From the NCBI GenBank assembly GCA_900316565.1, contig ONDK01000012.1, forward strand, positions 1 through 49,409: a DNA stretch of 49,409 nucleotides. The letters run 5' to 3'. Of this stretch, positions 7,515 through 16,819 are shown in pieces (position 1 is the stretch's first letter; every line of letters starts with the position of its first letter). The translations under genes and the position numbers were made by a program. The notes under the pieces are model-generated. The model was not told the DNA's origin. It did no database searches and was given only the letters and a program-made list of their open reading frames with translations. The DNA comes from an uncultured Prevotella sp. Its GTDB lineage: Bacteria > Bacteroidota > Bacteroidia > Bacteroidales > Bacteroidaceae.

Positions 7515-7545
7515 TTTGTATTCTCTGAGGTTTATGCTAATTTTG
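7515..7545 (+). promoter_or_regulatory. Promoter of the agmatine operon
   Basis: TTTG (7515-7518), 19 bases, TAATTTTG (7538-7545), 26 bases before the ATG at 7572. Full consensus match. Confidence 0.8.
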
Positions 7546-7571
7546 TAGCGAATAAATAACCCTGAAACCAC

Positions 7572-8666
7572 ATGAACGAATACAAGCAATGCGATTTCCA
7601 TGTTCCCGCCGAATGGGAACCACAGAGCGGCATCATGCTGGCCTGGCCTCATGAGGGAACCGACTGGAAGCCTTATCTCAACGACATCGAGAAGACTTAC
7701 TTACAGCTCTCCGATGCCATAACGCGCCATGAGAGCCTTCTTCTCGTGGCCAAAGACCCGGAGGCTGTCCGGGCGAAGCTCGGCAAGGTGCTGCAACGGC
7801 GGCAGATGCAGAAGATTATCTTCCGGCAGTGTGAGTATAACGACACCTGGGCGCGCGACTTCGGGCCCATCACCCTTACGTCGCACCATCAGACGCGTGG
7901 TTTCTTCGTCCCCCACCACCTGCTCGATTTCCATTTCAACGGATGGGGCGAGAAGTTTCCCTCCGACCTCGACGATGCCGTCAACGTGCACCTTTATTAC
8001 TCCGGAGTCTTCTACGGAGCCCTGGAGAACCACTCCGACTTCGTCCTTGAGGGTGGTGCCCTTGAGACCGACGGCGACGGCTCACTGTTCCTCACGCGCT
8101 CCAGTCAGACGGCGCCTCACAGGAACCAGCCTCTGACACCTGACAACATCGAAAGCCAGCTGAAGAAGATTTTCGATTTCGCCAAGCGCATAGTATGGAT
8201 AGAGCATGGACAGATTATTGGCGACGACACCGACGGACACATCGACACACTCATGCGTTGTGCTCCGAACCACACATTATTATATATGGGCACCGAAGAC
8301 AAGGATGACGCCCAATATGAGGAGTTGAAGCTTATGGAGGACCAGCTCCGGGAGCTCCGCACCTTGGACGGAAAGCCATATCGTCTGCTCCGGTTGCCGA
8401 TGCCGGAGGCTATCTATGACGACGGTGAGCGTCTGCCGGCAACTTACGCCAACTTCGTCATCATCAACGGAGCCGTCATCGTTCCGACCTACAACCAGCC
8501 TGAGAACGACCGCCAGGCCATGGACATCATCCGCCAGGCATTCCCCGACCGTGAGATTATCGGTATCGACTCGTGCACCCCTATCCGTCAGCACGGCAGT
8601 CTCCACTGTCTCACCATGCACCTCCCGAAGGGCGTTCTCATCACTGACGACAGCTATCAGTTCTAA
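7572..8666 (+). CDS. aguA: Agmatine deiminase
   Basis: This enzyme hydrolyses agmatine to N-carbamoylputrescine and ammonia in the cytoplasm. The 364-residue protein has the family landmarks: an N-terminal W-P-H-E-G-T-D-W segment, NDTWARDFGP near residue 91, EGGALETDGDG, GDDTDGHID with the catalytic-type His/Asp, and a C-terminal GSLHCLTMH with the nucleophilic cysteine at position 346. It has its own consensus promoter and is followed 30 bases later by the gene for the next enzyme in the route, which supports agmatine deiminase over the related peptidyl-arginine deiminases. Confidence 0.9.
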   Translation: MNEYKQCDFHVPAEWEPQSGIMLAWPHEGTDWKPYLNDIEKTYLQLSDAITRHESLLLVAKDPEAVRAKLGKVLQRRQMQKIIFRQCEYNDTWARDFGPITLTSHHQTRGFFVPHHLLDFHFNGWGEKFPSDLDDAVNVHLYYSGVFYGALENHSDFVLEGGALETDGDGSLFLTRSSQTAPHRNQPLTPDNIESQLKKIFDFAKRIVWIEHGQIIGDDTDGHIDTLMRCAPNHTLLYMGTEDKDDAQYEELKLMEDQLRELRTLDGKPYRLLRLPMPEAIYDDGERLPATYANFVIINGAVIVPTYNQPENDRQAMDIIRQAFPDREIIGIDSCTPIRQHGSLHCLTMHLPKGVLITDDSYQF

Positions 8667-8696
8667 AGTCGGGCACTTACAAAAACGAAAAGAAAA

Positions 8697-9653
8697 ATGA
8701 AGATTGGTATAATTCAACAGCATAACACCGCGGATACAGAGGCCAACAAACAGCGTCTGGCCACAAAGATAAAAGCCCTTGCCAGACAAGGCGCACAACT
8801 CATAGTGCTGCAGGAGCTCCACAACTCACTCTATTTCTGTCAGGAGGAGGACGTCGACAGGTTCGACCTCGCGGAGCCTATCCCCGGTCCGTCGACAGAG
8901 TTCTATGGCAAGGTGGCGAAGGAGAGCCATGTCGTCATAGTGACATCACTCTTTGAGAGGCGCGCCACGGGACTGTATCACAACACCGCCGTGGTCATAG
9001 ACAGCGACGGAAGCATAGCGGGCAAATACCGGAAGATGCACATCCCCGATGACCCTGGATACTATGAGAAATTCTATTTCACTCCCGGCGACCTCGGCTT
9101 CCACCCCATCGACACGTCAGTGGGACGCTTGGGAGTGCTCGTCTGCTGGGACCAATGGTATCCGGAGGCTGCCCGCTTGATGGCACTTCAGGGTGCCCAG
9201 TTGCTTATCTATCCCACTGCCATTGGCTATGACCCCAATGACACGGTGGAGGAGCAGCAGCGTCAGCGTGGCGCATGGATAACGGTAATGCGGGGACACG
9301 CCGTGGCCAACGGACTCAACGTGGTCGCCGTGAACCGCGTGGGGAAGGAGGCTGTAAGACCGGTGTCTGACGGTATGGCCTCGCAACACTCACCTGAAGG
9401 AAACGGAACATGTGAAAGAGCAGATACTAAGAACGAAAGCGCCGCTTCTGATGATGGCCAGACCTTCTGGGGCTCAAGCTTCGTCTGCGGACCGCAGGGA
9501 GAGATGATTTATGAGGCTCCTGAGGATGCGGAGACAGAACAGGTCATCGACGTTGACCTCAAGCGCAGCGAGCAGGTGCGCCGCTGGTGGCCGTTCCTTC
9601 GCGACCGCAGGATAGACAGTTATGGCGACATCGTCCGCCGGTTCATAGACTGA
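8697..9653 (+). CDS. aguB: N-carbamoylputrescine amidase
   Basis: A nitrilase-superfamily amidase that turns N-carbamoylputrescine into putrescine, CO2 and ammonia. The catalytic triad is visible: Glu40 (LQEL), Lys113 (YRKMH) and Cys150 (LVCWDQWYPEA). The protein is 318 residues, longer than usual because residues about 220-254 form a hydrophilic stretch rich in S, E, N and D between the NRVG and FWGSSF segments, where homologues have a short loop. Located 30 bases after aguA in the same operon; together they form the complete two-step route from agmatine to putrescine. Confidence 0.9.
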   Translation: MKIGIIQQHNTADTEANKQRLATKIKALARQGAQLIVLQELHNSLYFCQEEDVDRFDLAEPIPGPSTEFYGKVAKESHVVIVTSLFERRATGLYHNTAVVIDSDGSIAGKYRKMHIPDDPGYYEKFYFTPGDLGFHPIDTSVGRLGVLVCWDQWYPEAARLMALQGAQLLIYPTAIGYDPNDTVEEQQRQRGAWITVMRGHAVANGLNVVAVNRVGKEAVRPVSDGMASQHSPEGNGTCERADTKNESAASDDGQTFWGSSFVCGPQGEMIYEAPEDAETEQVIDVDLKRSEQVRRWWPFLRDRRIDSYGDIVRRFID

Positions 9654-9685
9654 CTTCCTCTTATTCAAAACTTGCAAACCTTGAG

Positions 9686-10987
9686 TTATTTTACTGTCAG
9701 TATATCCTGCCACCGTGTTGTGTAGTTGGGACTCCGGAAGTCGTGCTTGATGGCATCGCGGAACGAGCCCGCTTTGCCTTTCCCCTCCTTCCGGGTGTAC
9801 TGCTGACTGCCCAGGACGATGGTCTCTGAGCCATTCACCTTATTGATGTTGTCCACTGCCGCCGTCAGCCTTTTGAGTTTCTCCCGGCGTGAGGCATCAT
9901 AATCGAAGAAATCGGTCTGCACTGGCGACTCCTTGTCAATGCACGACACTATTACTCCAGCCCGTTTGTACTTATATCCCGTACGGAATATCTTCTGAAC
10001 GCACTCCAGGGCCCCACTGACTATCTCCTGCGTAGAGTTTACCGGTGTCAGGAAGCTCTTGCTACTGCCGTTGCCATATTGAGGGAGGTCCTGACGGAAA
10101 TGGTTGGTGTCGATGAACACCGTCACCAGACTGCAGACAGAATGCTGACGGCGAAGCTTCTCGGCACAACGGGCGGCATAGTTGCTCACATGAGTGCGGA
10201 GGGTGGTAAAATCATCTGTCATTCCCGGGAAAGAACGGCTGGTGCAGATACTCTTCCTTGCCGTCATCTCCTCGGTGGGTATGCAGTCGATGCCCTGCAG
10301 CTCCTCCCATGTCCTGACGGCAACGATGTTGAACGCCGAGTGAACCCAGCTGCGTCCTACCTGAGTGAAGTCCCAGGCGGTGTGTATATCATCACGTTCC
10401 AGCCGCTCCAAGTACCGTCGTCCTATTCCCCAGACTTCCTTAACGGGAAAGCCCTTAAGTGCTTTCTCCCTTTTCTCATCGGTGTCTATGACGCAGCAGT
10501 GGTGGTATCCGGGATAGTCCTTGGCATATCTGTCGGCACACTTGGCAAGGGTCTTGGTTTCGGCGATGCCTATGCTGACCGGTATCCCCGTCCACTGGAG
10601 TATCTTCTTATGCAAATCCTCTCCCCATTTCTTCAGGTCCTTAATGTTCATCCGGCTCAACTCGCAGAACGCTTCGTCGATACTGTAACGGTAGAAGTAT
10701 GGGCAGGCATCACGGATAATATCCATCACGCGTGCTGTCAGGTCCCCATAGAGTTCATAATTACTGGAGAAGACCCCCACGTCGAGGTTCGGGAACTTCT
10801 CCCTCAACTGGAAATAAGGGAGTCCTGCTGGTATTCCTGCGGCCTTGGCCTCCTTGGACCGTGCCACGACACAGCCGTCGTTGTTGCTCAGGACAACGAC
10901 GGGCTTGCCGTTCAAGTCGGGGCGGAAGACCCTCTCACAAGAACAGTAACAGTTATCACAGTCGAAAATGGCATAAATCTTTTTCAA
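9686..10987 (-). CDS. umuC: Y-family DNA polymerase (UmuC-like) with a TTG start
   Basis: Translesion DNA polymerase of the DinB/UmuC superfamily, able to copy damaged templates with low fidelity. The 433-residue protein has the N-terminal metal site (FDCDNCY, Asp9) and the Y-family signature YSIDEAF (Asp104-Glu105), then a helix-hairpin-helix region (KEVWGIGRRYLERL) and the little-finger domain. The start codon appears to be TTG at 10987, five bases after a strong Shine-Dalgarno GGAGG, which is unusual in Bacteroidota; no ATG gives a complete N-terminus. A umuD gene is usual next door, but none is present. No TAnnTTTG promoter is visible in the 98 bases upstream. Confidence 0.88.
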   Translation of the reverse strand: MKKIYAIFDCDNCYCSCERVFRPDLNGKPVVVLSNNDGCVVARSKEAKAAGIPAGLPYFQLREKFPNLDVGVFSSNYELYGDLTARVMDIIRDACPYFYRYSIDEAFCELSRMNIKDLKKWGEDLHKKILQWTGIPVSIGIAETKTLAKCADRYAKDYPGYHHCCVIDTDEKREKALKGFPVKEVWGIGRRYLERLERDDIHTAWDFTQVGRSWVHSAFNIVAVRTWEELQGIDCIPTEEMTARKSICTSRSFPGMTDDFTTLRTHVSNYAARCAEKLRRQHSVCSLVTVFIDTNHFRQDLPQYGNGSSKSFLTPVNSTQEIVSGALECVQKIFRTGYKYKRAGVIVSCIDKESPVQTDFFDYDASRREKLKRLTAAVDNINKVNGSETIVLGSQQYTRKEGKGKAGSFRDAIKHDFRSPNYTTRWQDILTVK

Positions 10988-10999
10988 TCAGTCCTCCGT
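10988..10999 (-). promoter_or_regulatory. Strong Shine-Dalgarno before the TTG start of the polymerase gene
   Basis: Minus strand reads GGAGGACTGA then TTG. The perfect anti-16S match supports the TTG start; Bacteroidota genes usually lack such a site. Confidence 0.65.
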
Positions 11000-11085
11000 A
11001 ATTTAATAGCAATGACATCCCATTCGTTGTGACTATTATGGATAATTTATGACCCGGAAGTTGCTAATAAACTTCTATCGACTGT

Positions 11086-12435
11086 CTATTTCTTACCGAA
11101 GTGCGGGTCAATCCTCAGGAAATGTGCCACGACGAACGGAAGGATGCAGCTCACCATAACAATAACGAAGAACAGCCTGTAGCCCACGGCCTGTGCCAGA
11201 GCCCCGGCGAAGAGTCCCGGCAACATCATACTCAGGGCCATAAACCCAGTGCAAAGAGCGTAATGGCTTGTCTTGTGCGTGCCCTGGCTGAAATATATCA
11301 GGAAGAGCATATAGGCTGAGAAGCCGAAGCCATAGCCGAAATTCTCCAGGAAGACGGCGATATTTATGGCCAGCAGGCTCTCCGGCATGAAGTAAGCGAG
11401 GTAGACATACGCCACGTTAGGTATCGTTATCGCCGCCGTCATTGGCCACAGCCACCGCTTCAGTCCGTCCCTGCTGGCCAGCATGCCGCCTATAATGCCT
11501 CCGGCGAGGAGTCCGATGACTCCGACGGTGCCGTTGACAAGTCCGAACTCCTGCGGCGACAGTCCCAATCCGCCACGGCTGGGCTGTGCTTGCAGGAAGA
11601 GCTGCGACACTGGCGTGAGCAGCGCTTCGGGCAGACGGAAGAGCAGCATGAACAGCACGGCCACCACTATCTGGTCCTTCTTGAAGAACGAGACGAAAGT
11701 CTCAAGGAAGCCGTTGAGGACATCCCTTGCCGTTTTGTTCTCGTCATGGTCGACATCCTCGTCGGGCCGTGGCAGGACGAAGCTGTGATAGAGGTAGAAA
11801 GCGATGAAAAGACCTGTCAGCGCATAGAAAATAAGTCCCCATGAGAAACGTATCTGATAGCGGAACAACACCTGCAGAACTCCTGCCAGCATGATGAGAA
11901 CGCCCTTCCCGACTATCATCGACAGCCGGTAGAACGTGCTTCTTATCCCCACGAAGAACGCTTGCTGGTGCTGGTCCAGTCCCATCATATAGAAGCCGTC
12001 GGCCGCCACGTCATGTGTGGCACTGGAGAAGGCCATCAGCCAGAAGAAGCATATACTCCCTTGAAGCCAGAAATCAGTCTGGATGGTGAACGCCACGCCG
12101 GCGAAAGCCGCGCCAAGGAGCAGTTCCATGGCCACTATCCACCACCGTTTTGTGCGGAAGAGATCGAGGAACGGACTCCAGAACGGTTTTATCACCCACG
12201 GGAGATAGAGCCAGGAGGTATAGAATGTTATCTGCGCGTCGCTCAATCCCATTTGCATGTAAATCTCTATGCTCAACAAGGTTACCGCCACATATGGCAG
12301 CCCTTCGGCGAAGTAGAGCGACGGCACCCATGTCCACGGAACGAAAGACGCCTTTTCCTCGTCTTGTGTCCCGAGTCCTACCTCCGACGGTGTGGCCGTC
12401 GCGCCATCATAGTCCTTAACCGTTTTATCTGACAT
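11086..12435 (-). CDS. AmpG-like MFS permease
   Basis: A 449-residue inner-membrane transporter with about 12 hydrophobic segments. Family landmarks of AmpG, which imports anhydro-muropeptides released from peptidoglycan, include FAEGLPY near residue 42, the WVIKPFWSP loop near 79 and the SATHDVAADGFYM segment near 137. The first 30 residues are a hydrophilic cytoplasmic tail. The gene starts 14 bases after the stop of the large fusion gene with a SpoIID/LytB domain, so the two are almost surely one operon and may share a role in cell-wall turnover. The substrate is inferred from family only. Confidence 0.8.
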   Translation of the reverse strand: MSDKTVKDYDGATATPSEVGLGTQDEEKASFVPWTWVPSLYFAEGLPYVAVTLLSIEIYMQMGLSDAQITFYTSWLYLPWVIKPFWSPFLDLFRTKRWWIVAMELLLGAAFAGVAFTIQTDFWLQGSICFFWLMAFSSATHDVAADGFYMMGLDQHQQAFFVGIRSTFYRLSMIVGKGVLIMLAGVLQVLFRYQIRFSWGLIFYALTGLFIAFYLYHSFVLPRPDEDVDHDENKTARDVLNGFLETFVSFFKKDQIVVAVLFMLLFRLPEALLTPVSQLFLQAQPSRGGLGLSPQEFGLVNGTVGVIGLLAGGIIGGMLASRDGLKRWLWPMTAAITIPNVAYVYLAYFMPESLLAINIAVFLENFGYGFGFSAYMLFLIYFSQGTHKTSHYALCTGFMALSMMLPGLFAGALAQAVGYRLFFVIVMVSCILPFVVAHFLRIDPHFGKK

Positions 12436-12449
12436 AATGTTTTTAATTT

Positions 12450-15400
12450 CTACTTATAAATCTTTTCTATCTCTGCCCCACTGTAGTAGTGCAGCAGTAT
12501 CTCATCATACTTATATCCGCGCTCACCCATCACGGCAGCGCCAATCTGGCATAGTCCCACGCCATGTCCCCATCCGGCTCCGGAGATATGGAACTTCCGC
12601 GGTATGCCGTCAGCGGTGTCGAGCTTGTCTACGACGAACGCAGAACTGTACAGATGGCTCTTGCTGAGCACGCGGCGTATCTCCAGTTCCTTGCCGATGG
12701 TGAAGGAACGCTTCGTGCCTACAATCCTCAGCTTCGATATCCGTCCGCTCTTGCCGCGTTCCAGCGGCACAAGGTCGGTGATGCTTCCAAAGTCGATACC
12801 GGTCTTCTCGCTTATCAGCGCGGCCAGCTCCTCCTGGGTATAGTCGACATGCCAGCGGTAGAAGTTATGAGTCTCCTGGTCATAGTTGTTGAGCACCTGC
12901 GACAGTATCCGTGCGTCCTTAGTGTTACAGAACGACTTCGGTTCCGAGAGTATCCACTTCCGCGCCGCCTCCTCAACCGTCAGGTCCTGAACATCGCCGT
13001 GAGCATCGCCGGTATCCCTCACCGCCTTGAGATAGCTCTTGGGGCTGTTCTCCCAGCAGTACTGGAACTCCTCCGTGACACCGCCGCAGCACTTTCCGAA
13101 TCGTGCGTCGCAGATCTGTCCGTCGGAGGTGAGTATCTGTCCTCGCGTTTGGCGCACGGCCTCCTCCACATGACGGCTTGTGGCCATGGTGATGCCCTGG
13201 TAACGCTGACAGTGGTCATCGGCACAGACATCGAAGATGGTATGGTCCTCACGGTCGTACCATCTTATCAGCATATCGTCTTTCTTTATGAAGGAGAAGA
13301 AGCTGTTGCTGCCACCGCTCATCTCGCGCCGTTTCTGCATCTGTGCCAGAAGCCAGCTCCGTGATATCACGGCATGGGCCTTGAGCAGCTCCATCGACGA
13401 GGTAGCCTTCATCTCACTCGATATGACGCTGACGAGATAGGTCTCGACGGGCAGTTCGTTGATGGCACAGATCTTATCAGCCTCCACGACGAGGCGGAGT
13501 GTGCCGCGGAAGGTCTGCGTCTCCTTCCGTTCCCAATGGAAGTTGACACCGATGGTAACGTCATAGAGTGAGAAGGAGGCATCGGCCGACTTCGGCACAA
13601 AGCGCAGTTCACGGTACTGGTTGCCGTTCCACAGTATTCCTCCCTCGGAGAACTCCACGACCTGATTGCCTTCGATGTCCTCTCCCTTGGCCGAATACGG
13701 TGCGTTCAGGCAGAAATGTATCTTCTGCGCACTGACGATGCCTACGGTAACATCAGGCTCCTGTATCTTCTTAAGGCCGTGCCGGTGGCTCACCTTCCTG
13801 TCCTTGATTTTCGCTATGACCGCCTTGAACTCGTCCTCCGACAGAGCCACCTCATCGATGATGGCCTTTATCTGCTCAGGTGTTATCCTCTCGAAGTCCT
13901 CCAGACGCGGGGTTATCGTCAGCCCGGCCATATCCAGCGCACCGGGACTGACCAGCATCTTCCCGTCGCCGTCGGCATAATAACAGTCAGGGCGGTGCTT
14001 CCTGCGCGGGAAGACAACACTGAGGAAGTCGTCGCCCTCACGCCATGCCACGATGTTCATCATCGGCTCGGCGTCGTCGGCCTGCCATGGCAGGGAGTCA
14101 TAGACGATGCGGAACAGCTCTCCGTCATTCTGCTCACTGCGGCTTCTGATAAGCAACGCGGGATAAGGATAGTCGCTGACAACGGAGATGGAGTCGTGGT
14201 CGTCGATGGCACATACTGTCTCCAGGTTACGGTTCAGCCTCTGCCACGACTGCTGCATAGGCAGCACCCCCGAGGTACCGGCCTGGAAGTGCATGTGGTC
14301 GGGAGCGCTGGCACCGCACTTCGGTCCGTTGTAGAAGACCATCAGTCCCGGATACCGTGAGAGCAGCTTATGAATCTCACGGTAGTTGGGCAGTATGCGC
14401 TGTGGTTCATGTCGCCGGGCAGGAATGGTGAAATGGACCGGGAGAATAGGGAATGGGTTGATAAGCAACTCGAACTTCTCGTCTATGCTCTTCGTCATCT
14501 GTTCCTTCGGACGGTTCTTGGCACAAAGGAAGCATGGCCGCTTGGCTATGGTCTTCTTGTCTATCTTCGCGCCGGTGCTGACCATACGCGCCGGATTGAA
14601 CTGCACCTCTACGCTATAGTCGCCGTAGGAGAGCTCACGTTCCCTGACATCCTGAAGCTCATGGAAGCGGAGACGCACCGCATCCCATTTCTCTGTCTGA
14701 CGGCAGAAGAACCGTTGCAGACTGCCATCACCGCCAGTCTTCACCACGCCACTGTTCTGCCGGTGGCGTGCCGCAATCTCTATCGACCTCAGACGGTCCT
14801 TGTAGAGGTTGTTGGCATTGACCTTCTCCACACTGAGGGCATGGTCGCTGTTACCGCCCCACCGTCTGCAGAGGTACAACTCGGTGAATATCCTTCCGAT
14901 GCGGTAGCTCCTGCTGAAGGCCAGTCCCATGGCATAATCCTCACCATAGCTGGTATTAGGGAACTTTATCTGACGTGCCAGTGGAGTGAAGAATGCCCGT
15001 GGAGCACCAAGGCCATTGATGCGAAGGGCATTGTTGGCACCGTTCTCATCGGTCCATTCAGCATGGTTGATGAGCCCTGGAGGAAGGGTGTTAAGGTCGA
15101 AGTCGCACATACGGTACGACCCTACTATCATGGCGGCCTTCTGATGGTAGAAAGCGTCCACTATCTGTTGAAGAGTCTTGGGAGAGGAATAGAGGTCGTC
15201 GCTGTCGAGTTGCACAGCGAAACGTCCGCAATGGTCGTCATCAATGGCCATGTTCCAGCAACCTCCGATGCCCAGGTCGGTGCGGTGGGGTTTCAGTACC
15301 ACCAGTTGCGGCTCTCCTTTCTCCTCCTTTGGAGCACCACCGGGACGTGAACCGGCGTTAAGGTTCTTTCCGGCCGTATCCTTCCGCTTTTCTTCCATGG

Positions 15401-16313
15401 AACGGGATATGCTGCTTAGTATCTCACCTGTCCTGTCGGTGCTGTGGTTGTCGACGACGATGACATTATATCTGAATGTTGTCTGCTGTGAGAGTGCCGA
15501 CGTCACTGCATCGGCAATGGTCTTCTCACGGTTGAAGACAGGGATAATGACCGAGGCCTCACAGTCGAAATGCTGCTCCCCGAAGTCAGGGGTGGGGTAT
15601 GACGACGTGTCGACGAGGGCACCGATGGCATCGAGATGGCGGGTAACGACCTCCTCCATCTCCACCTGAACCTCACGGTTTCTCGGATTGACATAGTCGA
15701 ACTGCTTCTCACCACTGAGCCGGGTGTCGAGTTCCTGCTCAGTATACAGGTATTCGTTGAGGTGCACAAGGCGACCCTTGCGGCTCAGCCACAATCTTAG
15801 GTCGTACCATCCGGCATACTTCCATTCTGTGCCGTCATAGCTGGTGCCATACTCACGGAGAACGTCCCCGCGAATGAGAACCACAGAGCCGAAGTCGAAA
15901 TCGTCACGGATGCTGCCTTCCTGGTAGTCGATGGCCGGATGTCTTACCCTCTGCCCGTCCTCGACGGAGTAGCGGTCGCTGTACAGGAGGACAGCGCCGG
16001 TCTCCGTGGCAGCCTGCTGCATGCGTTCCAAAGCGTAGTAGCCCAGCGTCAGCGTCGTCGTCTTCATATAGAAAAGAGCATAGCCGGCATCCGTCTTTGA
16101 GGCCATTGCGAGTATGGCACGGCTCGACATGATACTGTCGACGACAACGAACAGCGTGCCGTCAAGGGGCTTGTTCTTACTGGCGAAGTCGTCAGTGACA
16201 AGCAGATTTATGTGTTGTACTGCACTGCTCTGCCGGAGTTGAGCCACCAGCGACTCCACGGCCACAAGGTTATCACAGGGCAGAAAGCAATCGATATTCT
16301 CTCTAAGCGTCAT
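12450..16313 (-). CDS. Fusion protein: glycosyltransferase, DUF4922 (HIT-like) and SpoIID/LytB domains
   Basis: A 1287-residue protein with at least three domains. Residues 1-235 look like a diverged GT-A glycosyltransferase-type domain. Residues about 250-530 are a clear GT2 domain (SVIIPVFNREKTI, VVDNHSTDRTG, and the metal motif QLDSDD). Residues about 560-860 match DUF4922, with a HIT-superfamily nucleotide-phosphorylase-like motif HMHFQ at 673-677. Residues about 870-1287 are a SpoIID/LytB (amidase-enhancer) domain ending in GWGHGVGLCQIGA near 1247. There is no signal peptide, which is odd for a SpoIID domain that in known cases acts on peptidoglycan outside the cytoplasm. Residues about 305-335 of the GT2 domain are a low-complexity hydrophilic insert. 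It has its own promoter and the AmpG-like permease follows 14 bases later. Confidence 0.85.
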   Translation of the reverse strand: MTLRENIDCFLPCDNLVAVESLVAQLRQSSAVQHINLLVTDDFASKNKPLDGTLFVVVDSIMSSRAILAMASKTDAGYALFYMKTTTLTLGYYALERMQQAATETGAVLLYSDRYSVEDGQRVRHPAIDYQEGSIRDDFDFGSVVLIRGDVLREYGTSYDGTEWKYAGWYDLRLWLSRKGRLVHLNEYLYTEQELDTRLSGEKQFDYVNPRNREVQVEMEEVVTRHLDAIGALVDTSSYPTPDFGEQHFDCEASVIIPVFNREKTIADAVTSALSQQTTFRYNVIVVDNHSTDRTGEILSSISRSMEEKRKDTAGKNLNAGSRPGGAPKEEKGEPQLVVLKPHRTDLGIGGCWNMAIDDDHCGRFAVQLDSDDLYSSPKTLQQIVDAFYHQKAAMIVGSYRMCDFDLNTLPPGLINHAEWTDENGANNALRINGLGAPRAFFTPLARQIKFPNTSYGEDYAMGLAFSRSYRIGRIFTELYLCRRWGGNSDHALSVEKVNANNLYKDRLRSIEIAARHRQNSGVVKTGGDGSLQRFFCRQTEKWDAVRLRFHELQDVRERELSYGDYSVEVQFNPARMVSTGAKIDKKTIAKRPCFLCAKNRPKEQMTKSIDEKFELLINPFPILPVHFTIPARRHEPQRILPNYREIHKLLSRYPGLMVFYNGPKCGASAPDHMHFQAGTSGVLPMQQSWQRLNRNLETVCAIDDHDSISVVSDYPYPALLIRSRSEQNDGELFRIVYDSLPWQADDAEPMMNIVAWREGDDFLSVVFPRRKHRPDCYYADGDGKMLVSPGALDMAGLTITPRLEDFERITPEQIKAIIDEVALSEDEFKAVIAKIKDRKVSHRHGLKKIQEPDVTVGIVSAQKIHFCLNAPYSAKGEDIEGNQVVEFSEGGILWNGNQYRELRFVPKSADASFSLYDVTIGVNFHWERKETQTFRGTLRLVVEADKICAINELPVETYLVSVISSEMKATSSMELLKAHAVISRSWLLAQMQKRREMSGGSNSFFSFIKKDDMLIRWYDREDHTIFDVCADDHCQRYQGITMATSRHVEEAVRQTRGQILTSDGQICDARFGKCCGGVTEEFQYCWENSPKSYLKAVRDTGDAHGDVQDLTVEEAARKWILSEPKSFCNTKDARILSQVLNNYDQETHNFYRWHVDYTQEELAALISEKTGIDFGSITDLVPLERGKSGRISKLRIVGTKRSFTIGKELEIRRVLSKSHLYSSAFVVDKLDTADGIPRKFHISGAGWGHGVGLCQIGAAVMGERGYKYDEILLHYYSGAEIEKIYK

Positions 16314-16335
16314 TTTAGTTTTTTGATTTGATGTG

Positions 16336-16343
16336 CAAATTTA
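16336..16343 (-). promoter_or_regulatory. Promoter -7 element of the fusion gene
   Basis: TAAATTTG on the minus strand, 22 bases before the ATG at 16313. The -33 element is weak (TTTC about 18 bases upstream). Confidence 0.5.
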
Positions 16344-16715
16344 CAAAATTTTTTCTACTTGGAAAGAAATAAGCCGCCTTATCCACTCAATCCATTCATA
16401 TTTTTCAAACTGTCGACAGAATACACCCCACTGTACCTCGTGGAGACACGGTCTTCGTCCCATCTCTCCCGCCAGTGTAGGTGTGGAGTATATCTCCATC
16501 CTCCAAGGGTTTAAAGGTAATCTCTTTCTCCCCTTTAGGGATCCAGATGGGTTCTGCCTTGGAGGACGGCCCATACCCCTGTCTAGCCTTATCCTGCAAG
16601 CGGATATTCCTTTTGAAGGATAATAAGGAGCAAGAAAAGACCTGCTCAACCCTTCATTTTTTCATCAAGTGTGATATTCAACGACAAAAAATTTGGCGGT
16701 TCCCAAATTTTGTAG
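16344..16715. other. Spacer with one arm of a long inverted repeat
   Basis: No supported gene. A short minus-strand open frame covers 16405-16599 but resembles nothing I know. The arm at 16483-16519 is repeated in inverted form at 17440-17477. The tRNA promoter closes the stretch. Confidence 0.6.
16483..16519 (+). repeat. Inverted repeat, left copy
   Basis: 37 bases whose reverse complement matches 17440-17477 with one insertion and one mismatch (core CTCCATCCTCCAAGGGTTT). The two copies enclose about 920 bases with two tRNA genes and a phage-like gene fragment. Confidence 0.85.
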
Positions 16716-16723
16716 TACTTTTG
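16692..16723 (+). promoter_or_regulatory. Promoter of the tRNA genes
   Basis: TTTG (16692-16695), 20 bases, TACTTTTG (16716-16723), 12 bases before the tRNA-Thr 5' end. Full consensus match. Confidence 0.75.
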
Positions 16724-16735
16724 CAACCGCTATTC

Positions 16736-16808
<73 letters not shown>

Positions 16809-16819
16809 CAACGAGGCAG

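Noticed and set aside
12564-15350. Several plus-strand frames opposite the large fusion gene (up to 326 codons)
   Set aside because: Antisense to a well-supported gene and without recognisable motifs.
16341-16649. Overlapping short frames in the spacer before the tRNA genes
   Set aside because: They follow the inverted-repeat sequence in more than one frame and show no family resemblance; treated as repeat DNA.
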